Source: Smithella sp. PtaU1.Bin162 (GTDB lineage: Bacteria > Desulfobacterota > Syntrophia > Syntrophales > Smithellaceae). From it: a DNA stretch of 59,129 bases. Within the stretch, counting starts at the first letter, position 1; each line of letters begins with the position of its first letter. This document shows, one piece after another, positions 18,231 to 28,537 of this stretch. Where the stretch lies: assembly GCA_002068015.1 (NCBI GenBank), contig MVRV01000189.1, forward strand, positions 1 through 59,129. The letters run 5' to 3'. The notes beneath the pieces are model-generated. The model did no database searches and was not told where the DNA came from. It saw nothing but the letters and a program-made list of their open reading frames with translations. A program made the position numbers and the translations under genes.

Positions 18231-19211
18231 TTATATGTTCAGTTTAAATGCCATTGTTTCCAATGTCAATGTTTTGTTGACATTCTGCTCGATGGTTTCC
18301 CATGACTTTTCAATAAGAAAAATATTACGCAAAATTTGCTCTCCCGACAGTTTTTGTGACAGCGCATCAATAAAGGAAGTTTTATCCCGGTTGATCAGCA
18401 TTTCTTTTCTGCGCGTTTCCTTAAAAATGAGCGCATCGCGGAAACAGGAATTGATAATATCCAATCCCTGTTTAATTTTCTTCTTATCCTGACCGGAGAA
18501 GGAGGCCAGATTCAGCAAGCTTATCGGATCATCTTTTTTTGCGTTGGCGAGCAGCTGCATGATTTCCGCCCGGAATCCGGCAATGTCTTCCTCGTCGAGT
18601 TCCAGGGCCGTACCGATTGAACCTCCGGAAAGCCCCGCCAGCAAGCCTGCTTTTTCCGTATCCATTCCCTTTTGCTCCATCAGGAATCGGGTAACGGTTG
18701 CCGCCGGCAGAGGGTTAAAGCGCATGTGCCGGCAGCGGGACATAATAGTTGCGGGCATACTGTACGGCCGGGGACTGATCAGGATCAGTATATTGGAGGA
18801 CGAAGGTTCTTCCAGGGTTTTTAAAAGAGCATTGGCCGCCTGATCATTCATTTTATCGGCGGCATCGATGATGACTGCCCGCCATTTTCCGCAGGAAGGC
18901 TTGAATTTCATCTGCTCCTGAATTTCACGGATGGCGTTAATCCGGATAAATTGACCGTCGGCTTCGATAAAGATCATATCCGGATGATTGGCATGCCCGA
19001 TCTTCAAACAGGAAGAACATTTATCGCAGGCATCGTGAAGGTTTTCCACCAGTTCGCAGTTGAGGGCTTTGGCGAACTCCCGGGCCAGGGTTTTTTTCCC
19101 GATGGAATTGATTCCGGAAAACATATAAGCATGTCCCACGCGTTTCTGAACGATGGCTTTTTGCAGGATTGCTATCTGTTTTTCATGGCCGTAAATGCCG
19201 GAAAAAGACAT
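18231..19211 (-). CDS. holB: DNA polymerase III delta' subunit
   Basis: A 326-residue AAA+ clamp-loader subunit. The N-terminus FSGIYGHEKQIAILQ, a P-loop that is degenerate in delta' (SGINSIGKKTLAREF), the cysteine zinc module (NCEL...DACDKCSSC, about residues 48-68), IIDAADKMNDQAANALLKTLEEP and the switch ISPRPYSMPATIMSRC are all recognisable. It follows tmk as in most bacteria. Confidence 0.94.
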   Translation of the reverse strand: MSFSGIYGHEKQIAILQKAIVQKRVGHAYMFSGINSIGKKTLAREFAKALNCELVENLHDACDKCSSCLKIGHANHPDMIFIEADGQFIRINAIREIQEQMKFKPSCGKWRAVIIDAADKMNDQAANALLKTLEEPSSSNILILISPRPYSMPATIMSRCRHMRFNPLPAATVTRFLMEQKGMDTEKAGLLAGLSGGSIGTALELDEEDIAGFRAEIMQLLANAKKDDPISLLNLASFSGQDKKKIKQGLDIINSCFRDALIFKETRRKEMLINRDKTSFIDALSQKLSGEQILRNIFLIEKSWETIEQNVNKTLTLETMAFKLNI

Positions 19212-19312
19212 AAAATATTTCCCTTCTCCGGAGGGGTTAAGTGTGCTCTGTTCCGTAATTTTCCGGACAAACTCCGCATATTGTTTTATGAGGACTTTTC
19301 AGGGATTTGCCG

Positions 19313-19960
19313 TCAGGTTTTGAGCCCGATGAATTCCGCAATATGACGGTAAACCTCATTCCGTATTGTATCGATATCGCGTGTTGCATCGATTAAGCGG
19401 AAACGTTCCGGCTCGTTTTTTCGAATTTGCAGATAACCTTCGCGAACCTTGTTGTGAAAAACCAAACTTTCCCGTTCAAACCGATCGGAAAATGATGAAT
19501 CCTTCAGTTGATTATCCCTTTCCGTTGCCCTCTTGAGCCCTTCTTCAACCGGCAGATCAAAAAGCAGAGTCAAATCAGGTTTCAATCCCATCGAGGAGTA
19601 GCTGTTGATTATTTTAATAAAATCGCGGTTAAGACCGCGTGCCGCGCCCTGATAGGCATAAGTGGCGTCGGAAAAGCGATCACATAAAACCACTTTGTCC
19701 TGATTGAGCGCCGGCATGATCATTTCCCGGACATGCTGAGCACGGGCCGCACAGAACAAAAAAGCCTCCGTCTCCGCGCACATATAATAATGCCCGCGAT
19801 TAAAGAGAATGCCGCCAATTTTTCGTCCGATATCAGTTCCTGAAGGTTCCTGGGTGATTAAAAGAGGAACATGCTGTTCGATTAAAGTGAGAGATACCAG
19901 CCTCATTTGAGTGGATTTCCCTGAACCTTCAATGCCTTCGAATGTGATGAGCTTATTCAT
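19313..19960 (-). CDS. tmk: Thymidylate kinase
   Basis: A 215-residue P-loop kinase. FEGIEGSGKSTQ is the Walker A, CDRFSDATYAYQGAARG carries the DR(Y/F) and substrate-binding residues, and the LID region is RATERD. It phosphorylates dTMP to dTDP. First gene of the tmk-holB-ricT-metG run; a gap of about 100 bp follows before holB. Confidence 0.96.
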   Translation of the reverse strand: MNKLITFEGIEGSGKSTQMRLVSLTLIEQHVPLLITQEPSGTDIGRKIGGILFNRGHYYMCAETEAFLFCAARAQHVREMIMPALNQDKVVLCDRFSDATYAYQGAARGLNRDFIKIINSYSSMGLKPDLTLLFDLPVEEGLKRATERDNQLKDSSFSDRFERESLVFHNKVREGYLQIRKNEPERFRLIDATRDIDTIRNEVYRHIAEFIGLKT

Positions 19961-20143
19961 TTGTCCAATTTCCCGCCTATATTCCGGAGAAGTAAATTAA
20001 AAGACCAAAAGTATCCGGGATTAACTACGTTAAAAAAGAAATATTAAGTTGCACTGTGGAAGGACGGTTTGTAATTACACGGGGAAAAACTTTGGATGGA
20101 TCGGCCGTGTCCACGGAGGATCCATCCTCTGCTGATACATGAA

Positions 20144-20603
<460 letters not shown>

Positions 20604-20680
20604 TGATTAATCCTCCGTTTTCTGAATACCATTTTGCTTATAAGTTACCGCCGGTTCCGGTTTATCGGGAACCTGATATT

Positions 20681-21277
20681 TCAATGCGGCATGTATTCAA
20701 CCATCGCTTCAACAACGTTGCGGGCTACTTTAGGCAAATCAGGTTTTATCAGGATATAACCGTCCGCTATTTGATGGCCCGCTTTCCACATTATCTTACC
20801 GGTTGCCGCATCAAAGAATTTCATCCCCAGGCTGACTTTGCCGACCTTATCTCCCTTTTCCACTGTGTAATTCCAGATATCGACGGAAACCAGCAGAAAA
20901 GAATCGGACTTGGTAAGAGATCCTATTTTTTTACTCAGGTCGGGGTCGGAGAAGTTGACCGTCCGCAATTTGGAAAGATATTCGGTCATGGTCTTACGTA
21001 ATTCTTCATTGGCTGAAAGCTGGCGGTTCAAGGTTTCCGCGTCTGTTATGTCGGAAAACCATTTTTTCTCCGCCAGAACTCCCGCCACGATTTGTTCCAC
21101 GGCTCCCCTTGCTTCTTCATTGCTGCCCACTATTTCTACGGGGAAAATTGCAATTGTTTTAGGATGAAAATCTTTGGCTTCCGGAGTTACCTGGGAAAAA
21201 CGCAAGCCGCCGCAGGCCATGAGGGACATTATTATCGATAACAAGAGAAGGTATTTAACAAATGATCTTTTTGTCAT
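20681..21277 (-). CDS. Lipoprotein of the GNA1162-like/curli-secretion-like type
   Basis: A 198-residue protein starting at the ATG at 21277 (AAGGAGGG upstream). The N-terminus has a lipobox at SLMACGG (Cys22). After it come IAIFPVEIVGS, long helices, and VSVDIWNYT, which resemble small lipoproteins of the DUF799/GNA1162-like group; the match is loose. It ends before the NifU-like gene and starts 41 bp after ispH-ubiA. It should sit in the inner leaflet of the outer membrane. Function unknown. Confidence 0.7.
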   Translation of the reverse strand: MTKRSFVKYLLLLSIIMSLMACGGLRFSQVTPEAKDFHPKTIAIFPVEIVGSNEEARGAVEQIVAGVLAEKKWFSDITDAETLNRQLSANEELRKTMTEYLSKLRTVNFSDPDLSKKIGSLTKSDSFLLVSVDIWNYTVEKGDKVGKVSLGMKFFDAATGKIMWKAGHQIADGYILIKPDLPKVARNVVEAMVEYMPH

Positions 21278-21317
21278 AATTTTGGACCCTCCTTTTTCCT
21301 TAAAAGACTGTTCTCTT

Positions 21318-23036
21318 TCAGAGAGCAAACCACAGGAAAACACAAAAACCAACAATGATATAGCTTGTTTCCAGAAGTCCTTCCATAAAGGCTCCCGAAA
21401 GCCCCGCCCTTCTATCACAAAGTTGGAAACAAATCCATACATATAATATACATATAGACAGGATTGCGCTCAGGGAAGAAGTCCAGCCGGCGGGATAGGA
21501 GATTAAAAGAATAGCTAATAATATCAAGGATATAATTTTTAATAATGTTTTTGTGCGTGATTTGCCGATTAAGACGGGGATTGTTTCCCGGCCGATTAAT
21601 TTGTCATTTTGCATTTCCAGGATATCCGACATCGCCGACCGGATAAAAACCACTCCGAAGGTAAAAACAAAGGCAACCGCGCCTCCGGCATTGAAAGTAT
21701 GATCTTTATTCAAAGCCGGCAGAATTGCCGTTACCGCTCCCCAGGCTGTCGCCATGAAAATGTTCTTCGATCCCGGCAAATCTTTCAGGCTTTGCACATG
21801 CCAGCCCGTCGGAAAAATTTTCATATTATAAAGAATTCCGGCCAACGATATGACAAACAAAACACTGAAGGGCAGCAATCCGTTCCGGGCGGCCAGAACA
21901 AGGGCGAAAGAGATGGATAAAACCGCCGCCAGCAGGTAGGTTTTTTCATGTTTTAAATATGTTTCCTCCCGGAATGATCCCAGAAAACCGCTTGGTTTGC
22001 GGCCGATTAACCTGTTCAAGATATGCATGGCGTAAACAAAAAGAGAAGCCACTGCCGGATACGACACATCAACCGGAATTTTCTGCAGCAGCATGCAGGC
22101 CAGACAAAGACAACCCGCGCCGATTGCCGAATAAAGATCGGTTTTAATCGCCCAGAGCCACAAATTGAACAGGCTTTTAAATTTCCGGTTTTGAATTTCC
22201 GCAATTTTGTCCATTACCCGGTCGATAATCCAGTTGGGAGTGGAAGCTCCCGCCGAAACACCAATACGGGAATAGGATGAGATATTGATGTTATCCAGTT
22301 CTCCGGCTGTTTCGATATGGAAAGCCGGAGTCAGCTGTTTTTGGGCAAGGTCGGCGAGCCTCCGGGTGTTGGCACTGTTTTTCCCGCCGACGATGAAGAT
22401 GGCATCCATTTTACCGGCCATAGCCATTATCTCCGCCTGTCGCTGTTCCGTAGAAGAACAGATGGTGTTGAATACAACGGTATCAGGATAACGGGCTGTT
22501 ATTTTTTCGACGATTTTATTATAATCATCGAGGCTTTGCGTAGTTTGGGCAACAACGCAAACCTTATCGAGAGGCGGCAGCTTTTCCACTTCATCAACGG
22601 TGGTCAGGGTAATGCCGCGGCCGTTGGTGTAACCCAGGAGACCATCGACTTCCGGATGTTCCTTGTCGCCGACAATAAGCACTGTATAATCGAGCGCCGT
22701 GTGTTTTTTAATTATTGCCTGCACATAGCCCACTTTCGGGCAGGTTGCATCAATAATTTTTATGCCGCTGTCTTTGATTTTTTTTCTTTCAGCGGGGGCA
22801 ATGCCGTGTGCCCGGATGATCAGGACGGCGCTTTTCCTGTCCTTTATTTCTTCAATGCTTTTAACCGGTGTTATTCCGCGGTTCCTGAGCAGTTCAATGG
22901 TCTGCGGATTATGAATTAACGGGCCGTATGTATAGATGCGATGACCGGTTTCATGCTGGGCGATTTCCAGCACGATGTCCACAGCACGGCGGACGCCCAT
23001 GCAAAATCCGGCGGTTTTGGCCAGTTTAATTTCCAT
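21318..23036 (-). CDS. ispH: IspH fused to a UbiA-like membrane domain
   Basis: A 572-residue two-domain protein. Residues 1 to about 290 are 4-hydroxy-3-methylbut-2-enyl diphosphate reductase, the last MEP-pathway enzyme, with three Fe-S cysteines (KTAGFCMGV, DATCPKVG and NTICSSTEQRQ) and the substrate-binding RAHG. Residues from about 300 to 572 form about eight hydrophobic helices like UbiA prenyltransferases. The second Asp-rich motif is present (MSDILEMQNDKLIGRETIPVLIGK), but the first appears as NRLIGRK without its aspartates. The start is the ATG at 23036, which overlaps the tlyA stop by 11 bp; the longer frame to 23117 lies inside tlyA. Confidence 0.9.
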   Translation of the reverse strand: MEIKLAKTAGFCMGVRRAVDIVLEIAQHETGHRIYTYGPLIHNPQTIELLRNRGITPVKSIEEIKDRKSAVLIIRAHGIAPAERKKIKDSGIKIIDATCPKVGYVQAIIKKHTALDYTVLIVGDKEHPEVDGLLGYTNGRGITLTTVDEVEKLPPLDKVCVVAQTTQSLDDYNKIVEKITARYPDTVVFNTICSSTEQRQAEIMAMAGKMDAIFIVGGKNSANTRRLADLAQKQLTPAFHIETAGELDNINISSYSRIGVSAGASTPNWIIDRVMDKIAEIQNRKFKSLFNLWLWAIKTDLYSAIGAGCLCLACMLLQKIPVDVSYPAVASLFVYAMHILNRLIGRKPSGFLGSFREETYLKHEKTYLLAAVLSISFALVLAARNGLLPFSVLFVISLAGILYNMKIFPTGWHVQSLKDLPGSKNIFMATAWGAVTAILPALNKDHTFNAGGAVAFVFTFGVVFIRSAMSDILEMQNDKLIGRETIPVLIGKSRTKTLLKIISLILLAILLISYPAGWTSSLSAILSICILYVWICFQLCDRRAGLSGAFMEGLLETSYIIVGFCVFLWFAL

Positions 23037-23781
23037 CGGGTCTGTTCTTTCTGGCGAGAATAAAATATTCCTGGTTGCCGGCCGGGCCGGGAACTTCCGA
23101 AGTGCAGGTTCCTTCAATCTGTAAGCCGGCCGCCCTGCTGAAATTTACGATTTCTTCCACAACTCGTTTACGGACCTGCGGATCTTTTACAACACCGTGC
23201 TTACCGACTTCTTCCCTGTGGGCTTCAAACTGCGGCTTGATGAGCGCCAGAACAATTGCTTCCGGTTTCAAAAGCCGTAAAATCGCCGGCAGAACGCTTT
23301 TCAAAGAAATAAATGAAACGTCAATTACGGCGATATCGGGAGTTTCTTCAAAATCGGCACCTTCGTAATAACGGATGTTGGTGCGTTCGACGACGAAGAC
23401 GCGCTTGTCTTCCCTGAGCTTCCAGGCCAGTTGTCCGTAGCCGACGTCGAGGGCGTAAACTTTGCGGACTCCCGCCTGGAGCAGACAATCGGTAAAACCG
23501 CCCGTAGATGCGCCGACATCAAGGGCAACAAAGCCGTGAACATTCAGGTTGAATTCATTAAGCGCCCCTCGAAGTTTTAAACCGCCGCGGCTCACATAAG
23601 GATTATCTTCACCCTTGATGTATATCCGCGCATCCTCTCCGGGCAAAAAGCCCGCTTTGTCCTGATAGGCCTCGTCGACCTTAACGGCTCTGGCCAGAAT
23701 AAGGGCACGGGCTTTTTCCAGGTTGGGAGCAAGGCCGCGCAAAACGAGCATTTCATCCAGACGTGTTTTCCTCATAGGCAT
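23026..23781 (-). CDS. tlyA: TlyA-family rRNA 2'-O-methyltransferase (S4 + FtsJ-like)
   Basis: A 251-residue protein: an S4 RNA-binding domain (residues about 4-65) and a Rossmann methyltransferase (about 80-250) with ALDVGASTGGFTDCLLQ as the SAM motif. TlyA methylates 16S and 23S rRNA in Mycobacterium; older databases call it hemolysin A. It lies between dxs (26 bp before it) and ispH (overlap), as in many Gram-negative and actinobacterial genomes. Confidence 0.93.
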   Translation of the reverse strand: MPMRKTRLDEMLVLRGLAPNLEKARALILARAVKVDEAYQDKAGFLPGEDARIYIKGEDNPYVSRGGLKLRGALNEFNLNVHGFVALDVGASTGGFTDCLLQAGVRKVYALDVGYGQLAWKLREDKRVFVVERTNIRYYEGADFEETPDIAVIDVSFISLKSVLPAILRLLKPEAIVLALIKPQFEAHREEVGKHGVVKDPQVRKRVVEEIVNFSRAAGLQIEGTCTSEVPGPAGNQEYFILARKNRPDGN

Positions 23782-23807
23782 GACATCAATTTCGGGTTTA
23801 TAAACGA

Positions 23808-25712
23808 TTACCGTCCGGAAAGCATTTGCCGGATTGCCCGGATTATGCCGTTTTTGTCAAGTCCGTATTTGTCGCGCAACTCACCCTGGGTTGCGTGTTC
23901 AACAAATTCATCAGGGATACCCAGACGTTTGACCTCCACTCCCGTTATGAGTTTTTCAGCAAACAGATCCAGGACTGCACTGCCAAAGCCGCCCGGAAGC
24001 ACGTTTTCTTCCACGGTAATAATCTTTTTTATTTTTTGCGCCGTTTGCGTTAAAAGTTCCGCATCCAGAGGTTTTACAAAACGGGCATTGATTACTTTAA
24101 TGCTTAAGCCTTCCCGGGCCAAACACTCCGCCGCCGCGACTGCCGGATATACGGTAGAGCCTGCGGCAAAAATCGCCAGATCCGTGCCTTCGGAGACCAC
24201 TTCTGCCCTGCCGATGGCGAGAGAGGAGGGGGTAGTATCCAAGGGTACACCCAGGCCTTTACCCCGCGGGTAGCGCAGAGCGACCGGGAGACCGCACTCC
24301 ACGGCTGTTTTGAGCATATGCTGAAGTTCATTCTCGTCTTTGGGGGCCATGATGAGGATATTGGGAATGGAACGCAAATAAGAGTAATCAAATATTCCCT
24401 GATGCGTTGCTCCGTCTTCTCCGACAATTCCCGCCCGGTCGAGGGCAAAAACTACGGGCAGCTTCTGCAGGCAAACATCATGCAATACCTGATCGTAGGC
24501 CCGCTGTAAAAAAGTTGAATAAATGGCGACGACAGGGATAAAACCTTGAGTGGCCATGCCTGCGGCAAAAGTAACGGCATGCTGCTCGGCGATGCCCACA
24601 TCATAAAACCGCCTGGGGAACTCCTGGGAGAACTGATCGAGACCTGTACCGTCGCACATGGCGGCGGTAACGGCGACGATGCGGGGATCGTTTTGCGCGA
24701 GGCCGACGATTGTTTTGCCGAATATTTCCGTATAAGAAAGATTGGCGGATGATGAAGGGAACGGTTGGCCGGTTTCAGTATTGAAAGCCGATATGCCGTG
24801 ATAACGGAGAGGTTTTTCCTCGGCGAATTTATATCCTTTGCCTTTTTTGGTGATAATGTGCACCAGTACCGGTTCGGATAAAGCTTTAATGTTTTCAAAG
24901 TTTTTGATCAGATGTTCCAGCGTGTGTCCTTCCAGAGGGCCTACGTAAGTAAATCCCAGCTCTTGAAAAAGCGCTCCGGGAACGATGAAGGATTTCAGCG
25001 ATTCTTCCGCCTGCTGTGATAATTTAACAAGGTGATCACCGATACTGGGAATGTTTTTGAGGAAGCTTTTGAGATCAGACTTTAATTTCGTTACGGTATG
25101 TCCCGTCAACACGCGGTTTAAATAGGAAGACAGAGCGCCGACATTGGGAGAAATAGACATCTCATTGTCATTTAAAACAATGATCATATCTTTTTTACGG
25201 TCGCCGGCCCAGTTCAACCCTTCAAAAGCCATGCCGGTAGTCATGGAACCGTCGCCGATGACGGCAATTACTTTCCCGGCAATCCCCTTTAAACAATTAG
25301 CTTCGGTAAATCCGGCTGCGGCTGAAATGGAAGTTCCGCTGTGTCCGACATTGAAGGTGTCATAGGGGCTTTCTTCTCTCCGGGGGAAACCGCTGATACC
25401 GCTTTTTTTGCGGAGTGTGGAAAATCTTTCTTTGCGTCCCGTAATAATTTTATGGGCATAAGCCTGGTGGCCTACGTCCCAGACAATCTTGTCCTCTGGT
25501 GTATTAAAAACGTAATGCAGAGCGAGCGTCAATTCCACCGTGCCCAGAGACGAGGCTAGATGGCCCCCGGAGACTGCTACCGTCTGAATAATCAGATCTC
25601 TTATTTCCCGGGCCAGTTTGCCAAGTTCCGCAATGCTCAGTTTGCGTATATCTGCGGGATAATTTACATCTTTTAAAACACCGTAATTGATGATTTCCTG
25701 TTGTTTAACCAC
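23808..25712 (-). CDS. dxs: 1-deoxy-D-xylulose-5-phosphate synthase
   Basis: A 634-residue thiamine-diphosphate enzyme, first step of the MEP isoprenoid pathway (pyruvate plus glyceraldehyde-3-phosphate). GDGSMTTGMAFEGLNWAGD is the ThDP/Mg site, GHSGTSISAAAG and FLQRAYDQVLHDVC are family signatures, and the C-terminal transketolase domain ends RQMLSGR. Full length. It follows ispA by about 100 bp that contain the degenerate CTCAGTC tract. Confidence 0.97.
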   Translation of the reverse strand: MVKQQEIINYGVLKDVNYPADIRKLSIAELGKLAREIRDLIIQTVAVSGGHLASSLGTVELTLALHYVFNTPEDKIVWDVGHQAYAHKIITGRKERFSTLRKKSGISGFPRREESPYDTFNVGHSGTSISAAAGFTEANCLKGIAGKVIAVIGDGSMTTGMAFEGLNWAGDRKKDMIIVLNDNEMSISPNVGALSSYLNRVLTGHTVTKLKSDLKSFLKNIPSIGDHLVKLSQQAEESLKSFIVPGALFQELGFTYVGPLEGHTLEHLIKNFENIKALSEPVLVHIITKKGKGYKFAEEKPLRYHGISAFNTETGQPFPSSSANLSYTEIFGKTIVGLAQNDPRIVAVTAAMCDGTGLDQFSQEFPRRFYDVGIAEQHAVTFAAGMATQGFIPVVAIYSTFLQRAYDQVLHDVCLQKLPVVFALDRAGIVGEDGATHQGIFDYSYLRSIPNILIMAPKDENELQHMLKTAVECGLPVALRYPRGKGLGVPLDTTPSSLAIGRAEVVSEGTDLAIFAAGSTVYPAVAAAECLAREGLSIKVINARFVKPLDAELLTQTAQKIKKIITVEENVLPGGFGSAVLDLFAEKLITGVEVKRLGIPDEFVEHATQGELRDKYGLDKNGIIRAIRQMLSGR

Positions 25713-25811
25713 ACTCTCAACCTTTCTGATTAAAGCTCTTTAATCTCCAGCCCTTACCGGCATACGCCGGTCTTTGAGTCTTTAGCCCTCAGTCCTCAGC
25801 CTTCAGTCTTT

Positions 25812-26729
25812 CTATCCTTTTCTTTCCATAACATAACCGGCAATAAGGCGCAGAGGCAATGCTCTTTTGTCGAAGATGGAAAGACTGTCAATTGCCGTGT
25901 CGATATGCTGCCTGAGTTTTTCTTTGGCCTGATCCATTCCCATTAAGGAAGGATATGTAACTTTACCCAGCGCGGCATCACTGCCTGTTCCTTTTCCCAT
26001 AAGTTCGCGGTCTCCTTCAACGTTCAGAATGTCATCGGCAATCTGGAAGGCCAGGCCTACATTCAGGCCGTAGGTGGTGAGCGCCTGAAGCTTATTTTCA
26101 CGGGCCCCGGAAATAATTGCACCTGACTTCACGGCCGCCGTGATGAGCGCCCCGGTTTTACGCCGGTGAATTTCATAGAGCACATCAGCATCGGGCTTTG
26201 ATTTTTCCGCAAGCACGTCCATGGTTTGTCCTCCGATCATTCCGGCAATTCCCGCAGCCTGGGCGATTTCCTGGATGACGGCCAGACGTTTCTCCGCTGA
26301 AAATTTTATTTTTTCGGTCCGGGACAGAAGAACAAACGCTTCGGTTAGAAGCGCATCACCGGCCAGAATGGCGATGTTTTCGCCGAATATTTTGTGGTTC
26401 GTGGGTTTACCGCGCCGGAAATCATCGTTGTCCATTGCCGGCAGGTCATCGTGAATCAACGAGTAAGTATGAATCAATTCCAGAGCGCAGGCAACCGGTG
26501 TGGCAGAGGCCAGATCACCGCCTGTCGCCTCCACGGCTGCAAGACAAAGGATCGGGCGGATTCTCTTCCCGCCTGCAAAAACGCTGTAGTGTACCGCTTT
26601 GTAAATCTCCGGCGGTGTATTATTTTCCGCGGGGAGATACCAGTGCAGCGCCTCTTCCACAATTTTGCGCCTGTCCTGAAGGTAGGCCTCCAAAAAAGAA
26701 TCTTTATTTACAATCACTTTCGTCTCCAT
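25812..26729 (-). CDS. ispA: Short-chain prenyl diphosphate synthase (FPP/GGPP synthase)
   Basis: A 305-residue trans-prenyltransferase. The first Asp-rich motif is HDDLPAMDNDDFRRGKPT and the second is QIADDILNVEGD. It condenses IPP with allylic diphosphates to farnesyl or geranylgeranyl diphosphate. The bulk before the first motif (ELIHTYSLIHDDLP) is of the farnesyl/IspA type. It overlaps the xseB stop by 26 bp. Confidence 0.93.
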   Translation of the reverse strand: METKVIVNKDSFLEAYLQDRRKIVEEALHWYLPAENNTPPEIYKAVHYSVFAGGKRIRPILCLAAVEATGGDLASATPVACALELIHTYSLIHDDLPAMDNDDFRRGKPTNHKIFGENIAILAGDALLTEAFVLLSRTEKIKFSAEKRLAVIQEIAQAAGIAGMIGGQTMDVLAEKSKPDADVLYEIHRRKTGALITAAVKSGAIISGARENKLQALTTYGLNVGLAFQIADDILNVEGDRELMGKGTGSDAALGKVTYPSLMGMDQAKEKLRQHIDTAIDSLSIFDKRALPLRLIAGYVMERKG

Positions 26730-26946
26730 CCCATTGTTTTACCTGCAGGGAATCCTCCTTACCCAGGAGTATTTCGACGCGCCGTTCCGCGTCATCGAGT
26801 TTGTCCTGACAGAAGCGAATCAGTTTGATGCCTTCTTCAAAGGATTTGAGCGCCTCGTCGAGCGGCAGATCGCCGGATTCCATTTTTTTTACTATACCCT
26901 CCAGCTTTTCCAATGCATCTTCGAACTTTTCTCTGGCCATGTTCAC
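26704..26946 (-). CDS. xseB: Exodeoxyribonuclease VII small subunit
   Basis: An 80-residue helical protein with the XseB core KFEDALEKLEGIVKKMESGDLPLDEALKSFEEGI (cut here for length: FEDALEKLEGIVKKMESG). It is the small subunit that stabilises XseA in multi-copy complexes. It lies between xseA and ispA in the usual order and overlaps ispA. Confidence 0.95.
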   Translation of the reverse strand: MNMAREKFEDALEKLEGIVKKMESGDLPLDEALKSFEEGIKLIRFCQDKLDDAERRVEILLGKEDSLQVKQWDGDESDCK

Positions 26947-27046
26947 CCCGTTTTACAAATTCTTCAACCGCTTAAAGTACCCGGCAACAGACGACTAATC
27001 AGAGTTGTCACCGGCAGTCGTAAAACACCCGTTATTTCAACGGGGT

Positions 27047-28396
27047 TTACTCTTCATAGATTTCTTCGACCCTGGCCTGAAAGCCTCCTCTGGCCAGCTT
27101 TATGTCCACCAAGGCTTCCCGGGATAACTGTGCCGCATCCCGGATAACCGCGCCGCTTAAAGAGTTGCGCGTAATACTGTAGCCTCTTGGCAAAACACCA
27201 AGCGGGTTCAGCGAATTGAGCAGCGCCAGGTTTCCTTGCAGGCGTTCCCGAAGTGCAGTCAGGTTGTTATTGTAATTATTTAATATATCCTTCCGGTAAT
27301 TATTCAATAAAAATCTTTTTTCAACAACAAGTCCAGCCGGGCTCTGATGTCGCAGATTAACCGTCAGATGCTGTATTTTAACGCCAAACGAGTGCTTTTC
27401 CCGCCGCCAGGCTGATAGTGTTCTTTCCCGCAAATCATCGAGATGGATCTGCAGATCAATTAAAATGCGGCGGGGATTCCTGATTCTCGTGAGCAGATCA
27501 GTCAGATACGTGTGTTGATCCGTCATTAAACGCAGGCCGCCGTCGGTGAGCCTCTGCTTCAGACCGGAAACTCTCGCGGATAATTCTCCGTTATCAGGTA
27601 CGGCGAGTTCTGCTGCGGCTGAAGGTGTTGGTGCACGCAAATCCGCCACAAAATCACAAATCGTAAAATCCGTTTCATGCCCGACCGCCGATATAACGGG
27701 AATCGGGGATTGAAAAATTTCGCGCGCCAGAGCTTCGTCGTTGAATGGCGCCAGATCTTCCAGTGATCCGCCGCCGCGGGCAAGAATTATCACGTCGATA
27801 TCGCCTTTGACCTGCAAATTGCGCAATCCCTGAATAATTTCACCTGCCGCTTCCGTTCCCTGTACCCGTACCGGTGCAATTGTTATGTTGACGGAAGGGA
27901 AACGGCGGCGTGTTATATGGAGAATATCTTTGATTACCGCACCGGTAGGCGAAGTTACCACTCCGATTTTCCGGGGCAGAAAGGGTATTTTTTTCTTGTG
28001 ACGCTCATCAAACAATCCTTCGGCGGCAAGCCTTGCTTTCAGCTGCTCGAAAGCCTTTTGCAGAGCGCCCGTGCCGCGGGGTTCCACCGCTTCCACGATC
28101 AGCTGGTATTCACCGCGGGGAGGGTAAACACTGAGCCTTGCACGGCAGAGTATACTCAAACCTTCTGTGAGATCAAAAGCGGTTGTGTGTCTGGGGCGGC
28201 CGAAACCGCGGAAAAAAACCGCCCGGATCTGGCTTTTGTCATCCTTCAGCGTGAAATATACATGGCCCGATTGAGGTCGCCGCAAATTGGAGATTTCGCC
28301 TTCAACCCAGACAAAACCGAATGTTTCCTCGAGCAGGAACTTAATGTTGTCGTTGAGTTGTGAAACCGTCAGAATATCTTTTATTGCATCGTTCAT
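27047..28396 (-). CDS. xseA: Exodeoxyribonuclease VII large subunit
   Basis: A 449-residue protein. The N-terminal OB-fold begins LTVSQLNDNIKFLLEETF with VWVEGEISNLRRP; the catalytic core contains GVVTSPTGAVIKDILHI, VIILARGGGSLEDLAPFNDE and ISAVGHETDFTICDFVADLRA. The C-terminus (about 300-449) is a long coiled coil. The ATG at 28396 is preferred to 28453 since the family begins a few residues before LTVSQL. Degrades single-stranded DNA from either end. Confidence 0.95.
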   Translation of the reverse strand: MNDAIKDILTVSQLNDNIKFLLEETFGFVWVEGEISNLRRPQSGHVYFTLKDDKSQIRAVFFRGFGRPRHTTAFDLTEGLSILCRARLSVYPPRGEYQLIVEAVEPRGTGALQKAFEQLKARLAAEGLFDERHKKKIPFLPRKIGVVTSPTGAVIKDILHITRRRFPSVNITIAPVRVQGTEAAGEIIQGLRNLQVKGDIDVIILARGGGSLEDLAPFNDEALAREIFQSPIPVISAVGHETDFTICDFVADLRAPTPSAAAELAVPDNGELSARVSGLKQRLTDGGLRLMTDQHTYLTDLLTRIRNPRRILIDLQIHLDDLRERTLSAWRREKHSFGVKIQHLTVNLRHQSPAGLVVEKRFLLNNYRKDILNNYNNNLTALRERLQGNLALLNSLNPLGVLPRGYSITRNSLSGAVIRDAAQLSREALVDIKLARGGFQARVEEIYEE

Positions 28397-28537
28397 TTCA
28401 TGAATTGGACTAGCAGATATTGCCGGGTAAAACAAGATTGAATTTCCCCTCAAATGAATTCAATGGATTGACTTTTATCCGTCCATGATTTAAAAGTTCT
28501 CAAAATGCAATAATACTTTAAGGGAGTGCTAAATTAG

